From positions 1,178,001 to 1,242,000 of the forward strand of contig NZ_CP014206.1 in assembly GCF_001563225.1 (NCBI RefSeq): 64,000 nt of DNA, read 5' to 3'. The translations under genes were made by a program, and so were the position numbers. Under the pieces are notes generated by a model. It saw nothing but the letters and a program-made list of their open reading frames with translations, did no database searches and was not told where the DNA came from. Numbering within the stretch: the first letter of the stretch is position 1; each line of letters begins with the position of its first letter. Positions 8,544 to 15,305 of the stretch are shown here, one piece after another. The DNA comes from Pseudodesulfovibrio indicus. GTDB taxonomy: Bacteria > Desulfobacterota > Desulfovibrionia > Desulfovibrionales > Desulfovibrionaceae.

Positions 8544-8928
8544 ATAGCGGCGGCTTCCGATAGCGGGCCGCCTGCACATTTTTCGCCGGGGGCTTTCATC
8601 CTCACGTAGACGGCTACGCTGCGGTGAAAGCCCCCGGCGAGAAAATGCACATTCGACCCACTCTCGAAAACCTCTGTGCGGTTACGGTGCTGGGCGCGGG
8701 GCCGCTTTGCTGCCGCGCCTATAGGGGGCGTGCGTGGGCGAAGATATTTGGGGGCATGGTGGTGGCGAGAAACGGGTTTCTGTCGTACCGTGGCATGGCA
8801 TATTTTTACTGGAGGCCCTCCGCCGGAGGCGGAGCGATATAAAGTTTAGGAAGGGGGTTCCAAGGGGGAGAACCCTTTTCAAAGGGTTTCCCCCTTGGCC
8901 GCCGGAGGCATCCCTGGAGGCATCATCC
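8544..8928. other. Structured gap between livF and the PaaK-like gene
   Basis: No credible gene here. After the livF stop comes GGCGGCTTCCGATAGCGG, also seen after the stop of the response regulator gene at 51594-51611 and in weaker form after gltX. A long imperfect inverted repeat follows: 8573-8598 pairs with 8625-8650 (15 perfect bp at the inner end, CGCCGGGGGCTTTCA), with a 26-nt loop that contains its own GTAG/CTAC stem. The rest is G-rich with no clear signal until the leader repeat at 8845. Confidence 0.6.
8845..8911 (+). repeat. Diverged hairpin leader repeat before the PaaK-like gene (copy 3)
   Basis: AAGTTTAGGAAGGGGGTTCC leads into an imperfect ~19-bp stem (CCAAGGGGGA..CCCTTT / AAAGGG..CCCCCTTGG) and then GGCCGCCGGAGGCAT, the same layout as 7684-7739 and 59481-59536. 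A second CCTGGAGGCATC at 8913-8924 is the better-placed ribosome binding site for the ATG at 8929. Confidence 0.7.
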
Positions 8929-10167
8929 ATGTACTACACCGAGTATGAGACCGAGCCGCGCGAGAAGCGGATGAAGCGCAAGTGGAAGGGCGTGAAGGAC
9001 GTGCTCTTGGCGGCGGAGCGGGCGTCGGGCGAGTTTCGGGCGCGGCTGGACGGGATGGGCGCGTGCGCCAAGGATTTCAAGGACTGGGACGACTACGGGA
9101 AGATTCCGCCGCTGCGCAAGCGGGACATCATCGAGTGGCAGCGGGAGCACGGCATCGGCTGGTTCCTGGACTGCAAGCCCGGCGAGCTGAAACGCATTTA
9201 TCAGTCGCCCGGCCCGATCTTTGATCCCGAGGGGCGCGAGCCGGACTACTGGGCGTGGTCCGAGGGGTTTTTCGCCGCCGGGTTCCGGCCCGGCGACCTG
9301 GCGCAGATGACCTTTTCCTACCACATGACCCCGGCCGGGCTGATGCTGGAGGAGCCGCTTCGGAACATCGGCTGCGCGGTGATCCCGGCGGGTCCGGGCA
9401 ACACCGAGAAGCAGATCGAGTTTTTGACCGGGCTTCCGGTCACGGCGTTCGTGGGCATGACCAGCTATTTGAAGGTCATCGGCGAGAAGGCCATTGCGTT
9501 GGGGCTGGACCCGCGCGCGGATTTTCATCTGGAGAAGGCGTACGTGGCGGCGGAACCGCTGCCGGAGTCCCTGCGCGCCGAGGTGGAGGAGCTGTTCGGC
9601 ATCACCGTGCGCCAGGGGTACGGCACGGCGGACGTGGGCTGCATCGCCTACGAGTGCCGGGAGCTGGGCGGCATGCACCTGTCCAATTACCGGCACGTGG
9701 AGATATGCGACCCGGCCACCGGGCTGCCGCTGCCCGACGGCGAGGTGGGCGAGGTGGTGGTCACCCCGTTTTTCACCGACTATCCGCTGGTGCGGCTGGC
9801 CACGGGCGACCTGTCGTCCATCGATATCTCGGTCTGCGGCTGCGGCCGCACGGCCAGAAAGCTTACCGGATGGAAAGGGCGGGCCGACGACACGGCCAAG
9901 GTCAAGGGGCAGTTCATCTATCCGGGCCAGGCGGGCGCGGTTTTCGCCAAATACGGGTGCATTTCCGGCTGGCAGATTCTCGTAAAGCATGTTAAGGGCA
10001 GGGACGTTCTCGTGGTTTTGGCCGAAACGGCGGAACCTTTCGATACGGAAACCTTCATTGCCGACTTCCAGGCAGTGATGAAATTGAAACCAGTCGTCGA
10101 GACCTGCGCACCCGGCACCCTGCCGTGCGATGCGCCCCGGCTCGTCGATAGCAGGACTTTCGATTAA
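8929..10167 (+). CDS. PaaK-like phenylacetate-CoA ligase family protein
   Basis: A 412-residue member of the AMP-forming PaaK family. Supporting motifs are YGTADVGCIAYEC (A5 region, near residue 225), RLATGDLSSI (near 289) and GRADDTAKVKGQFIYPGQ (near 318), followed by a C-terminal AMP-binding_C2-type fold. The usual P-loop (SGTTGxPT) is not present: the equivalent place near residue 90 reads YQSPGPIFDPEG. This variant seems typical of a subfamily seen near Liv operons, so the enzyme may use ATP differently or be non-catalytic. Its position at the end of the liv cluster suggests aryl/acyl-acid activation coupled to uptake; this is inference. ATG 8929 follows GGAGGCATC. Confidence 0.75.
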   Translation: MYYTEYETEPREKRMKRKWKGVKDVLLAAERASGEFRARLDGMGACAKDFKDWDDYGKIPPLRKRDIIEWQREHGIGWFLDCKPGELKRIYQSPGPIFDPEGREPDYWAWSEGFFAAGFRPGDLAQMTFSYHMTPAGLMLEEPLRNIGCAVIPAGPGNTEKQIEFLTGLPVTAFVGMTSYLKVIGEKAIALGLDPRADFHLEKAYVAAEPLPESLRAEVEELFGITVRQGYGTADVGCIAYECRELGGMHLSNYRHVEICDPATGLPLPDGEVGEVVVTPFFTDYPLVRLATGDLSSIDISVCGCGRTARKLTGWKGRADDTAKVKGQFIYPGQAGAVFAKYGCISGWQILVKHVKGRDVLVVLAETAEPFDTETFIADFQAVMKLKPVVETCAPGTLPCDAPRLVDSRTFD

Positions 10168-10206
10168 CCCGGCTGTCAGGGCCGGGATTGCGGTCCTAAT
10201 CGAAGT

Positions 10207-10236
10207 GGGCGGTGCCATGCGAGCACCGCCCTTTTT
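10207..10236 (+). terminator. Rho-independent terminator of the liv cluster
   Basis: GGGCGGTGC pairs with GCACCGCCC around a 7-nt loop and is followed by TTTTT. It lies 40 nt after the PaaK-like stop codon. Confidence 0.85.
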
Positions 10237-10574
10237 GGTTTCCGGCAATGTCGGGTGCGGCTTGCGATAGCGGCGCATCAGCACCACTCTCCCAAGCCTG
10301 ATGTCGGCGGGCGTCGGTCATCCGGCCACGTCGCCGGTCCGTTGCACCTGCCTCTGGGCGACAAGAACCGCTGTTTGGGGCTTCGCCCCAAAGGCGCTCC
10401 ATGGGATTTGCATTTGGAAAGGGACCGGAGAAATCCGAGTCCATTTTTTATTTTGAAAGTCCTCGATCTCGCTGCCCCGCTTGCCTTTAAAAGGCAGCAG
10501 CCCGCAGGGCGACCCTGCCCATTATGTGGACGGGAGATGGGCTAGCTGGGGAGACGGCGTCAGCCGCAAGGCGC
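10237..10574. other. Gap with a solo hairpin related to the composite repeat
   Basis: No gene is supported. TTTGGGGC-TTC-GCCCCAAA at 10374-10392 followed by GGCGCTCCATGGG matches the GGGGC hairpin module of the large composite repeats (for example near 15765-15790), so this may be a remnant. The remaining sequence has no recognised signal. Confidence 0.45.
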
Positions 10575-10627
10575 AAAAAAGGCCCGGGACCGAAGCGTAT
10601 CTCAATACGCGAGGGTCCGGGCCTTTT
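10575..10627 (-). terminator. Terminator of the Cys-type HesB-like gene
   Basis: Read on the - strand, a long stem (AAGGCCCGGACCC... / ...GGTCCCGGGCCTT with an inner ATACG / CGTAT stem) runs into TTTTTT (AAAAAA at 10575-10580 on +). It is almost identical to the terminator at 11282-11335 of the neighbouring paralogue. Confidence 0.85.
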
Positions 10628-10660
10628 GCAGCAACGCCGCGGATGGCGTCGTATCCCCAG

Positions 10661-10999
10661 CTAGCAGCCGCAGCCGCCGGAGCCGGCGGAACCGCAGGAA
10701 CCGGAAGAGGAGCAGCCGCAGCCGCCGCCACCGACCTGGTTCTCGGAATCGACGGTGAAGCCGTAGGCGGTCATGTCGATGGCGACCGCACCGGTGGCCT
10801 CGGCCAGCTCGGCGTCGATCAGGAAGGTGAAGTCGCCCTGCTGGACGGATTTATCGTTATCGCGGACTTCGTCCAGGGCCAGGGCCAGGCGGGGACCGGC
10901 GCAACCGCCGTCCGCCAGATGCACCCGGATGGGCTGTACGTCCTTGTCCGCAAAATATTTGGTCAGTTCATTCTGGGCCGATTCGGTGACTGTGATCAT
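10661..10999 (-). CDS. IscA/HesB-like protein, cysteine form
   Basis: A 112-residue A-type Fe-S carrier/HesB-like protein. It begins ITVTESAQNEL, has the family segment PIRVHLADGGCAGPRLALALDE with Cys33, and ends in a Gly/Ser/Cys-rich tail (GSCGSAGSGGCGC). ATG 10999 is chosen over ATG 11005 because AGGAG (11007-11011) is 7 nt away from the former and only 1 nt from the latter. It aligns without gaps through the first 33 residues with the upstream paralogue at 11356-11697, which has UGA where this gene has UGC. A plausible promoter lies at 11032-11059. Its probable role is Fe-S or selenium/sulfur-linked metal handling in the cytoplasm. Confidence 0.85.
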   Translation of the reverse strand: MITVTESAQNELTKYFADKDVQPIRVHLADGGCAGPRLALALDEVRDNDKSVQQGDFTFLIDAELAEATGAVAIDMTAYGFTVDSENQVGGGGCGCSSSGSCGSAGSGGCGC

Positions 11000-11031
11000 A
11001 TTCATACTCCTGAATGGTTTCGTGTCCCAAG

Positions 11032-11059
11032 ACAATAAGTTTCATCTATCCGATGTAAA
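11032..11059 (-). promoter_or_regulatory. Possible promoter of the Cys-type HesB-like gene
   Basis: On the - strand TTTACA (11054-11059) and TATTGT (11032-11037) are separated by 16 nt, about 20 nt upstream of the AGGAG site. Spacing and position fit a sigma-70 type promoter; the hexamers are only moderate matches. Confidence 0.4.
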
Positions 11060-11281
11060 GAGAAAAATGATCGATAGCCCCGAGAGTTGCCCCTAACCAG
11101 CCGACATAACGAGCTTAAAAAATGCGATCGGTTCCCGTTTGCCCGGCTGGCCAGGCTCCCCCATTACCTTACAATAGGGCGGAGCCGCGCCGGGGGAAGG
11201 TGTCGGCTGCACGGAGAAGCCTCAAGTCAGCGCAGAGGGGCGGGTGGGAGGTCGGCGGGTGGGAAGGGGGGTACAAGGCGC

Positions 11282-11335
11282 AAAAAAGGCCCGGGACCGA
11301 AGCGTATCTTCATACGCAAGGGTCCGGGCCTTTTT
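11282..11335 (-). terminator. Terminator of the Sec-type HesB-like gene
   Basis: Same stem and T-run as the element at 10575-10627, with only a few loop changes (TTCAT vs TCAAT). The near identity shows that gene plus terminator was duplicated as a unit, or that the terminators are kept alike by gene conversion. Confidence 0.85.
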
Positions 11336-11355
11336 GCAATGCAGCGTGTCGGTCG

Positions 11356-11697
11356 CTAGCAGCCGCAGCCGCCGGAACCGGCGGAACCGCAGGAACCAGC
11401 CGAGGAGCAGCTGCAGCTTTCGCCGCCGCTCACCGGGTTCTCGGATTCCACCACGAAACCGTAGTAGGTCATATCGACTTTGACGTTGCCGACCTGTGCG
11501 GCCAGCTCCTTGTCGATCAGGAAAGTGAAACCGGCGGTCTCGAACACTTCATCCTTATCGTTAGGCTCATCCAGAGCCAGGGTCAGGCGCGGGCCTGCTC
11601 AGCCGCCCGCCGCGAGATACACGCGGATGGGGGACGCTTCCTTGTCCTGGAAATACCCTTCAAGCTGCTTCTGGGCAGCCTCGGTGACTTCGAACAT
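11356..11697 (-). CDS. IscA/HesB-like selenoprotein (UGA at codon 33 read as Sec)
   Basis: Read through one TGA, this is a 113-residue HesB-like protein: MFEVTEAAQKQLEG at the N-terminus, LAAGG-U-AGPRLTLALDE around residue 33, and the same Cys-rich tail as its neighbour. The TGA (11601-11599) is in frame and falls exactly on Cys33 of the paralogue. GGAGG lies 8 nt before ATG 11697, so translation clearly starts upstream of the UGA. A short hairpin at 11564-11578 (GGCUC-UGGAU-GAGCC) starts 20 nt after the UGA, at bacterial SECIS distance, with a G in the second loop position. HesB-like selenoproteins are an established family in deltaproteobacteria. An annotation pipeline would probably call only a truncated ORF from 11547. 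Confidence 0.87.
11564..11578 (-). promoter_or_regulatory. Candidate SECIS hairpin
   Basis: GGCTC-TGGAT-GAGCC forms a 5-bp stem with a 5-nt loop inside the coding region; its loop begins 25 nt downstream of the UGA. A second hairpin (CAGGC-CCGC-GCCTG) lies between the UGA and this stem. The corresponding stretch of the Cys paralogue (GGCCCTGGACGAAGTCC) cannot form it. Confidence 0.55.
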
Positions 11698-11862
11698 GTA
11701 TAATGCCTCCTAATTGTGGTCGGGAATTGAAGAGGTAAGATCAATAGTACCCTTTGTCAAATCGAAAGTTGCGACGGCCTGCGGGCGGAAGTTGACCCCC
11801 CTTGGGGGATGGGCTAATTTCCAAAGTTCCTTCAACCGTTAACGCCACGAGCGAGGCTTGGG

Positions 11863-12408
11863 ATGATGAAAGACTGCGGCACCATTTTGTCCGACAAGGA
11901 GATGAGCCGAACCCTGGAGCGGCTGGCCGTCGAGGTCTACGAACGGCGGGGCGACGACGCCTCACTCGCCATCCTGGGCATCCAGCGGCGCGGCGCGGAC
12001 CTGGCCGAGCGGCTGAAGAAGCTCCTGGACGAGCGGATGGGGCGCAAGATTCCCCTCGGGAAGCTCGACATCAATCTGTACCGCGACGACTGGACCACCA
12101 ACCTGGAGCTGGCCCCGACCATCAACTGTTCGGAGATCGGTTTCGACGTGGACGGGGCGTCCATCGTGCTGGTGGACGACGTGCTCTACTCGGGCCGGAC
12201 CGTGCGCGCGGCCCTGGAGGCGATCCTGGACTACGGGCGGCCCCGGCGCGTGGAGCTGCTGGTCCTGGTGGACCGGGGCCATCGCGAGCTGCCCATCCAG
12301 GCGGACTACGTGGGCAAGCGGCTCGACACCATGGGCGACGAGCACGTCAACGTGCTGGTCACCGAGCGCGACGGCGAGGATCGCGTCTGCCTGGTCCGGG
12401 GCGAGTAG
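11863..12408 (+). CDS. pyrR: Bifunctional PyrR: pyr regulator / uracil phosphoribosyltransferase
   Basis: A 181-residue type I phosphoribosyltransferase. The PRPP-binding loop VLVDDVLYSGRTVRAAL lies near residues 100-115, with an upstream GIQRRGADLAERL substrate loop near 44 and a C-terminal DRGHRELPIQADYVGK block, all diagnostic of PyrR. It would convert uracil plus PRPP to UMP and, in many bacteria, bind pyr mRNA. GAGG at 11853-11856 precedes ATG 11863. The next gene begins 2 nt after its stop, so it heads a three-gene operon with a kinase and a YkgJ protein. No pyr genes or obvious PyrR-binding loop are nearby. Confidence 0.9.
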   Translation: MMKDCGTILSDKEMSRTLERLAVEVYERRGDDASLAILGIQRRGADLAERLKKLLDERMGRKIPLGKLDINLYRDDWTTNLELAPTINCSEIGFDVDGASIVLVDDVLYSGRTVRAALEAILDYGRPRRVELLVLVDRGHRELPIQADYVGKRLDTMGDEHVNVLVTERDGEDRVCLVRGE

Positions 12409-12410
12409 GC

Positions 12411-12947
12411 ATGGTCTTCAACCGCATCGAGCGCGACAAGGTTTTGCAGCCGTGCATCACCCTGGTGGGCATGGCGGGCGCGGGCAAGTCCACCCTGGGC
12501 GGGCTGCTGGCCGCGCGGCTGGACTGGGGCCAACTGGACACCGACCGGTACATGGAATCCTACTACGGCCTGACCCTGCAAGGGATCATGGACAGCTACG
12601 GACTGGACGACTTTCTGCGCATCGAGGAGGAGCTGGTTTCCGGCCTGAACCTGACCCGCACGGTGATTTCCACCGGCGGCTCGGTCATCTACGGCGAACG
12701 CGCCGTGGCCCGGCTCAAGGAGCTCGGCCCTGTCGTGCTGCTCGACATCGACGAACCCACCTTCCTTGAGCGGGTGGGCAGCGGCGAGAACCGGGGGTTG
12801 GCCATCGGCCCCGGCAAGACCATGGTCGACCTTTACAACGAGCGGCTCCCGTTGTACCGCAAGGCGGCCGACCTCACGGTCCGCACCGACCGGCTGACCC
12901 CGGAAGCGTGCGTGGAGCGCATCCTCAACCACATCGACATTCAATGA
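12411..12947 (+). CDS. Shikimate kinase-family protein
   Basis: A 178-residue P-loop kinase. Walker A GMAGAGKST lies near residues 20-28, LDTDRYMES near 43 corresponds to the shikimate-binding DTD, the segment DDFLRIEEELV to the FR-E motif, STGGSVIYG near 87 to the GGG loop (here GGS), and YNERLPLYRKAAD to the LID-distal R-x-P-x-Y. These support an AroK/AroL fold. The replacement of GGG by GGS and the unusual middle region leave the substrate open; shikimate-kinase-like enzymes in Desulfovibrio have, as I recall, been linked to homoserine phosphorylation, but I cannot verify that here. Its stop overlaps the next start (ATGA). Confidence 0.7.
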   Translation: MVFNRIERDKVLQPCITLVGMAGAGKSTLGGLLAARLDWGQLDTDRYMESYYGLTLQGIMDSYGLDDFLRIEEELVSGLNLTRTVISTGGSVIYGERAVARLKELGPVVLLDIDEPTFLERVGSGENRGLAIGPGKTMVDLYNERLPLYRKAADLTVRTDRLTPEACVERILNHIDIQ

Positions 12948-13546
12948 ACAAGCTGACCCCCAAGGCCGCCTTCCGCAAGCTGGCCGCCATATACGACAAG
13001 ATGGTCGCCCGCTACGACGAGGTGGCCCAGCCCATCGGCATGAGCTGCGAAGGGTGCACGGACAACTGCTGCCTGTCCTTTTTCCAGCACCACACCTACG
13101 TGGAGTGGGCGTACATGTGGGAGGGGCTGAACAAGCTCCCCGCCGACCGCCTCGAAACGATCCGGGAAAAGGCGCGCGAGTACGTGGACCAGGCCCAGGC
13201 GGCCCTGGCGCGCGGCGAGCGCCCGCACCTCATGTGCCCGCTGAACATCGACGAGAAGCAGGGCGTCTGCGGCCTGTACGAGCATCGGCTGATGATCTGC
13301 CGCATGCACGGCGTGCCCAACATGCTCATCCGCAACACGGGCCAGGAGATTCGCTTCCCCGGTTGCTACCGTTGCCAGGAGCTGACCGAGGGAATGGACC
13401 CGGTGCCCACCGTGGACCGCACCCCGCTCTATCGCGACCTGGTCATGCTGGAGATGCAGTTCGTGGGCAAGAACCTGCGCATGCTGCCCAAGGTGGACCA
13501 CACCATCGCCGAGATGATCGTGCTCGGACCGCCGAGATTGAAATAG
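12944..13546 (+). CDS. YkgJ-family cysteine cluster protein
   Basis: A 200-residue protein with the CxxCxxxCC cluster typical of the family (SCEGCTDNCCLSF, near residues 30-43) and later conserved cysteines (MCPLNID, GVCGLYEHRLMICRMHG, GCYRC). These probably bind zinc or an Fe-S cluster. Start ATG 12944 overlaps the kinase stop by 4 nt, giving translational coupling; a longer opening from 12908 lies inside the kinase gene. A strong terminator follows at 13561-13599. The biochemical role is unknown. Confidence 0.82.
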   Translation: MNKLTPKAAFRKLAAIYDKMVARYDEVAQPIGMSCEGCTDNCCLSFFQHHTYVEWAYMWEGLNKLPADRLETIREKAREYVDQAQAALARGERPHLMCPLNIDEKQGVCGLYEHRLMICRMHGVPNMLIRNTGQEIRFPGCYRCQELTEGMDPVPTVDRTPLYRDLVMLEMQFVGKNLRMLPKVDHTIAEMIVLGPPRLK

Positions 13547-13560
13547 CGGTCTTCAGGCAC

Positions 13561-13599
13561 GAAAAAGGGCGCCGGGAATACTCCCGGCGCCCTTTTTCG
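13561..13599 (+). terminator. Terminator of the pyrR operon
   Basis: GAAAAAGGGCGCCGGGA and TCCCGGCGCCCTTTTTC form a nearly perfect stem around a short loop with T-runs on both strands, so it could terminate transcription in both directions. Confidence 0.88.
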
Positions 13600-13641
13600 C
13601 GGGCTGTGGATTTTTTGCCTGTGGGGGCGTATGGGGGAGCC

Positions 13642-13893
13642 ATGAGAAAATCGATTGTCTGCTGCCTGCTCCTGCTGTCGCTGGCCGTCGGGGCGGCGGC
13701 CGGGGAGCGGATTGTCTCAACGCCCGCGCCGCTGACCGTGGCCCAGGCGGAGTATCACGGCAACCGCAATTCACACATATTCCACCAGGCGGGGTGCAGG
13801 CACTACAACTGCAAGAACTGCACGGTGGTTTTCGCGACCCGTCAGGCCGCGCTCAAGGCCGGGTTCCGGCCCTGCAAGATCTGCAAGCCGTAG
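13642..13893 (+). CDS. Small secreted protein with Ada-type zinc-binding motif
   Basis: An 83-residue protein. A signal peptide of about 20 residues (basic MRKS, then a leucine-rich core ending AAAG) suggests export. The mature part ends in YHGNRNSHIFHQAGCRHY, then CKNC and a final CKIC, i.e. four cysteines spaced as in the Ada metal-binding domain, here standing alone. Similar Cys4 modules occur at the ends of secreted nuclease-like proteins. GGGGGAGC precedes ATG 13642. No partner gene is evident. Role unknown; zinc binding is inferred from the motif. Confidence 0.72.
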   Translation: MRKSIVCCLLLLSLAVGAAAGERIVSTPAPLTVAQAEYHGNRNSHIFHQAGCRHYNCKNCTVVFATRQAALKAGFRPCKICKP

Positions 13894-13894
13894 G

Positions 13895-14251
13895 CTAGAC
13901 CGACAGCGGGAAGCCCGCCTTGGCAAAGGTGAACTGGCCCGCCTGGAGCAGGGCGATCTCGTTTTGGCGGGCGGATATCTGGAGGTACTTCTCCTCGTCG
14001 GGCAGGGCGGAGTTCCAGATGTGGGCGATCTCGGCGCGGACCGTGTTGATGCGCTGCTCCAGCCGGTCCAGGGTGAAGGTCCCGTTCTTGATCGGCTCGA
14101 TGGCCGCCTCGCGGAAGGCCTTGATCGCCTCCTTGGAAATCTCCACCAGGTCGCCCGCCGGGCCGACGATGGATTCGTGCGCCGGGTCCTCCGGGAGCAG
14201 CTCGTAGACGCCGCTCCCCTGTATCTGGGTGGTGTCCAGTTCGATGTACAT
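13895..14251 (-). CDS. Hypothetical protein
   Basis: A 118-residue soluble protein with no family that I recognise. It is acidic, with a central helical stretch (EISKEAIKAFREAAIEPIKNGTFTLDRLEQRINTV is the region around residues 38-72) and no signal peptide or membrane segment. GGAGGAAGGTC immediately upstream of ATG 14251 is a strong ribosome binding site, which supports it being real. It is convergent with the small zinc protein gene, whose stop lies 2 nt away. Confidence 0.65.
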   Translation of the reverse strand: MYIELDTTQIQGSGVYELLPEDPAHESIVGPAGDLVEISKEAIKAFREAAIEPIKNGTFTLDRLEQRINTVRAEIAHIWNSALPDEEKYLQISARQNEIALLQAGQFTFAKAGFPLSV

Positions 14252-14434
14252 GACCTTCCTCCGTGCTGGTCGCGTACCCCTCTTATCGGCCCTTCTTTAG
14301 AAAACTTGATGTTCCTCCGTTGACCCGGCGCACGCCCTGCGCTATCCGGTCTCCATGCGCTCCTGACCTTGCCATACGGCTCTCGGCCCGCTGCCGGAAA
14401 CGGCGGCCCCTTGTCCCTTTCAACGGAGCGAATC

Positions 14435-15268
14435 ATGAACAATAGAATAGTCGATATGCCGGGCGTGGCCCCGGAACCCGCCGCCCTGTGGGACGGCGTG
14501 CACAAGATCCCCTGGAACGATCCCGCGTTCAGCGCGCGCATCCTCAATGAACACCTCAGCCAGGAGCACGACCTGGCCAGCCGGTCCCTGCCCTTTGTCC
14601 GGGCCCAGGCGGACTGGATCGCCCGCCGCTTCCCCTGCCCGGCCCCCGCCGTGCTCGACCTCGGCTGCGGGCCCGGTCTCTACGCCCGGCAGCTGGCGGC
14701 CCGCTGCCGCCGCTACGTCGGGCTGGACTTCGGCCCCGCATCCATCGACTACGCCCGGCGCGAGGTCGGCCTGCCCGGCTGCGAGTTCAGGCTGGCGGAC
14801 GTGACCGAGGCCGATTTCGGCCAAGGATTCGACCTGGCCATGATGGTCTATGGCGAATTCAACGTCTTTTCGCCGCACCAGGCGCGGGGGCTGCTCGCCA
14901 AGTGTTTCCATGCGTTGAACCCCGGCGGGGTGCTGTTGCTGGAGTTGCAACGCCCCGAGGCGGTCCGGGCCGTCGGGCAGGGGGGTGCCACCCAGACCCG
15001 CGCTGAAGAGGGCGGGCTGTTTGCGGACGAGGGGTATGTCTGTCTGACCGAGAACTTCTGGTATGAGGAGGAGGGGGTCGCGTTGCAGCGGTTCCATGTC
15101 CGGCTGGAAAGGGGGGGGACGGTGGTGTACCGGTCCACCACCAAGGCGTGGGAGGAGGCGGAGGTCAAGCGGCTTTTGGCCGAGGCCGGATTTGAAGCCC
15201 CCGAGTGGTGCGGGGATTGGCCCCAGCCGGGGGATTCGATGTGGTTGGTTGCGGTTGTGAAAGGTTGA
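14435..15268 (+). CDS. Class I SAM-dependent methyltransferase
   Basis: A 277-residue protein with motif I VLDLGCGPGLYARQLA near residues 71-86, followed by the acidic end of beta2 (VGLDFGP) and post-I/motif II segments (CEFRLADVTEADFG, MMVYGEFNVFSP, LNPGGVLLLELQ). The substrate is not evident. ATG 14435 follows CGGAGCG; an upstream in-frame ATG at 14369 has no such site. The last ~60 codons are G/T-rich compared with the rest of the gene. A terminator follows, then a large composite repeat. Confidence 0.82.
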   Translation: MNNRIVDMPGVAPEPAALWDGVHKIPWNDPAFSARILNEHLSQEHDLASRSLPFVRAQADWIARRFPCPAPAVLDLGCGPGLYARQLAARCRRYVGLDFGPASIDYARREVGLPGCEFRLADVTEADFGQGFDLAMMVYGEFNVFSPHQARGLLAKCFHALNPGGVLLLELQRPEAVRAVGQGGATQTRAEEGGLFADEGYVCLTENFWYEEEGVALQRFHVRLERGGTVVYRSTTKAWEEAEVKRLLAEAGFEAPEWCGDWPQPGDSMWLVAVVKG

Positions 15269-15273
15269 GATGG

Positions 15274-15305
15274 AAGGCCCCCGGGGATGGGGGCCTTCTT
15301 TTTTT
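15274..15305 (+). terminator. Terminator of the methyltransferase gene
   Basis: AAGGCCCCC pairs with GGGGGCCTT around a 6-nt loop and is followed by CTTTTTTT. The composite repeat begins immediately after it. Confidence 0.87.

Noticed and set aside
11356-11547. Truncated 63-residue gene starting after the in-frame TGA
   Set aside because: The internal ATG has no ribosome binding site and would lack the N-terminal half of the HesB fold; the upstream ATG with GGAGG plus UGA read as Sec explains the locus better.
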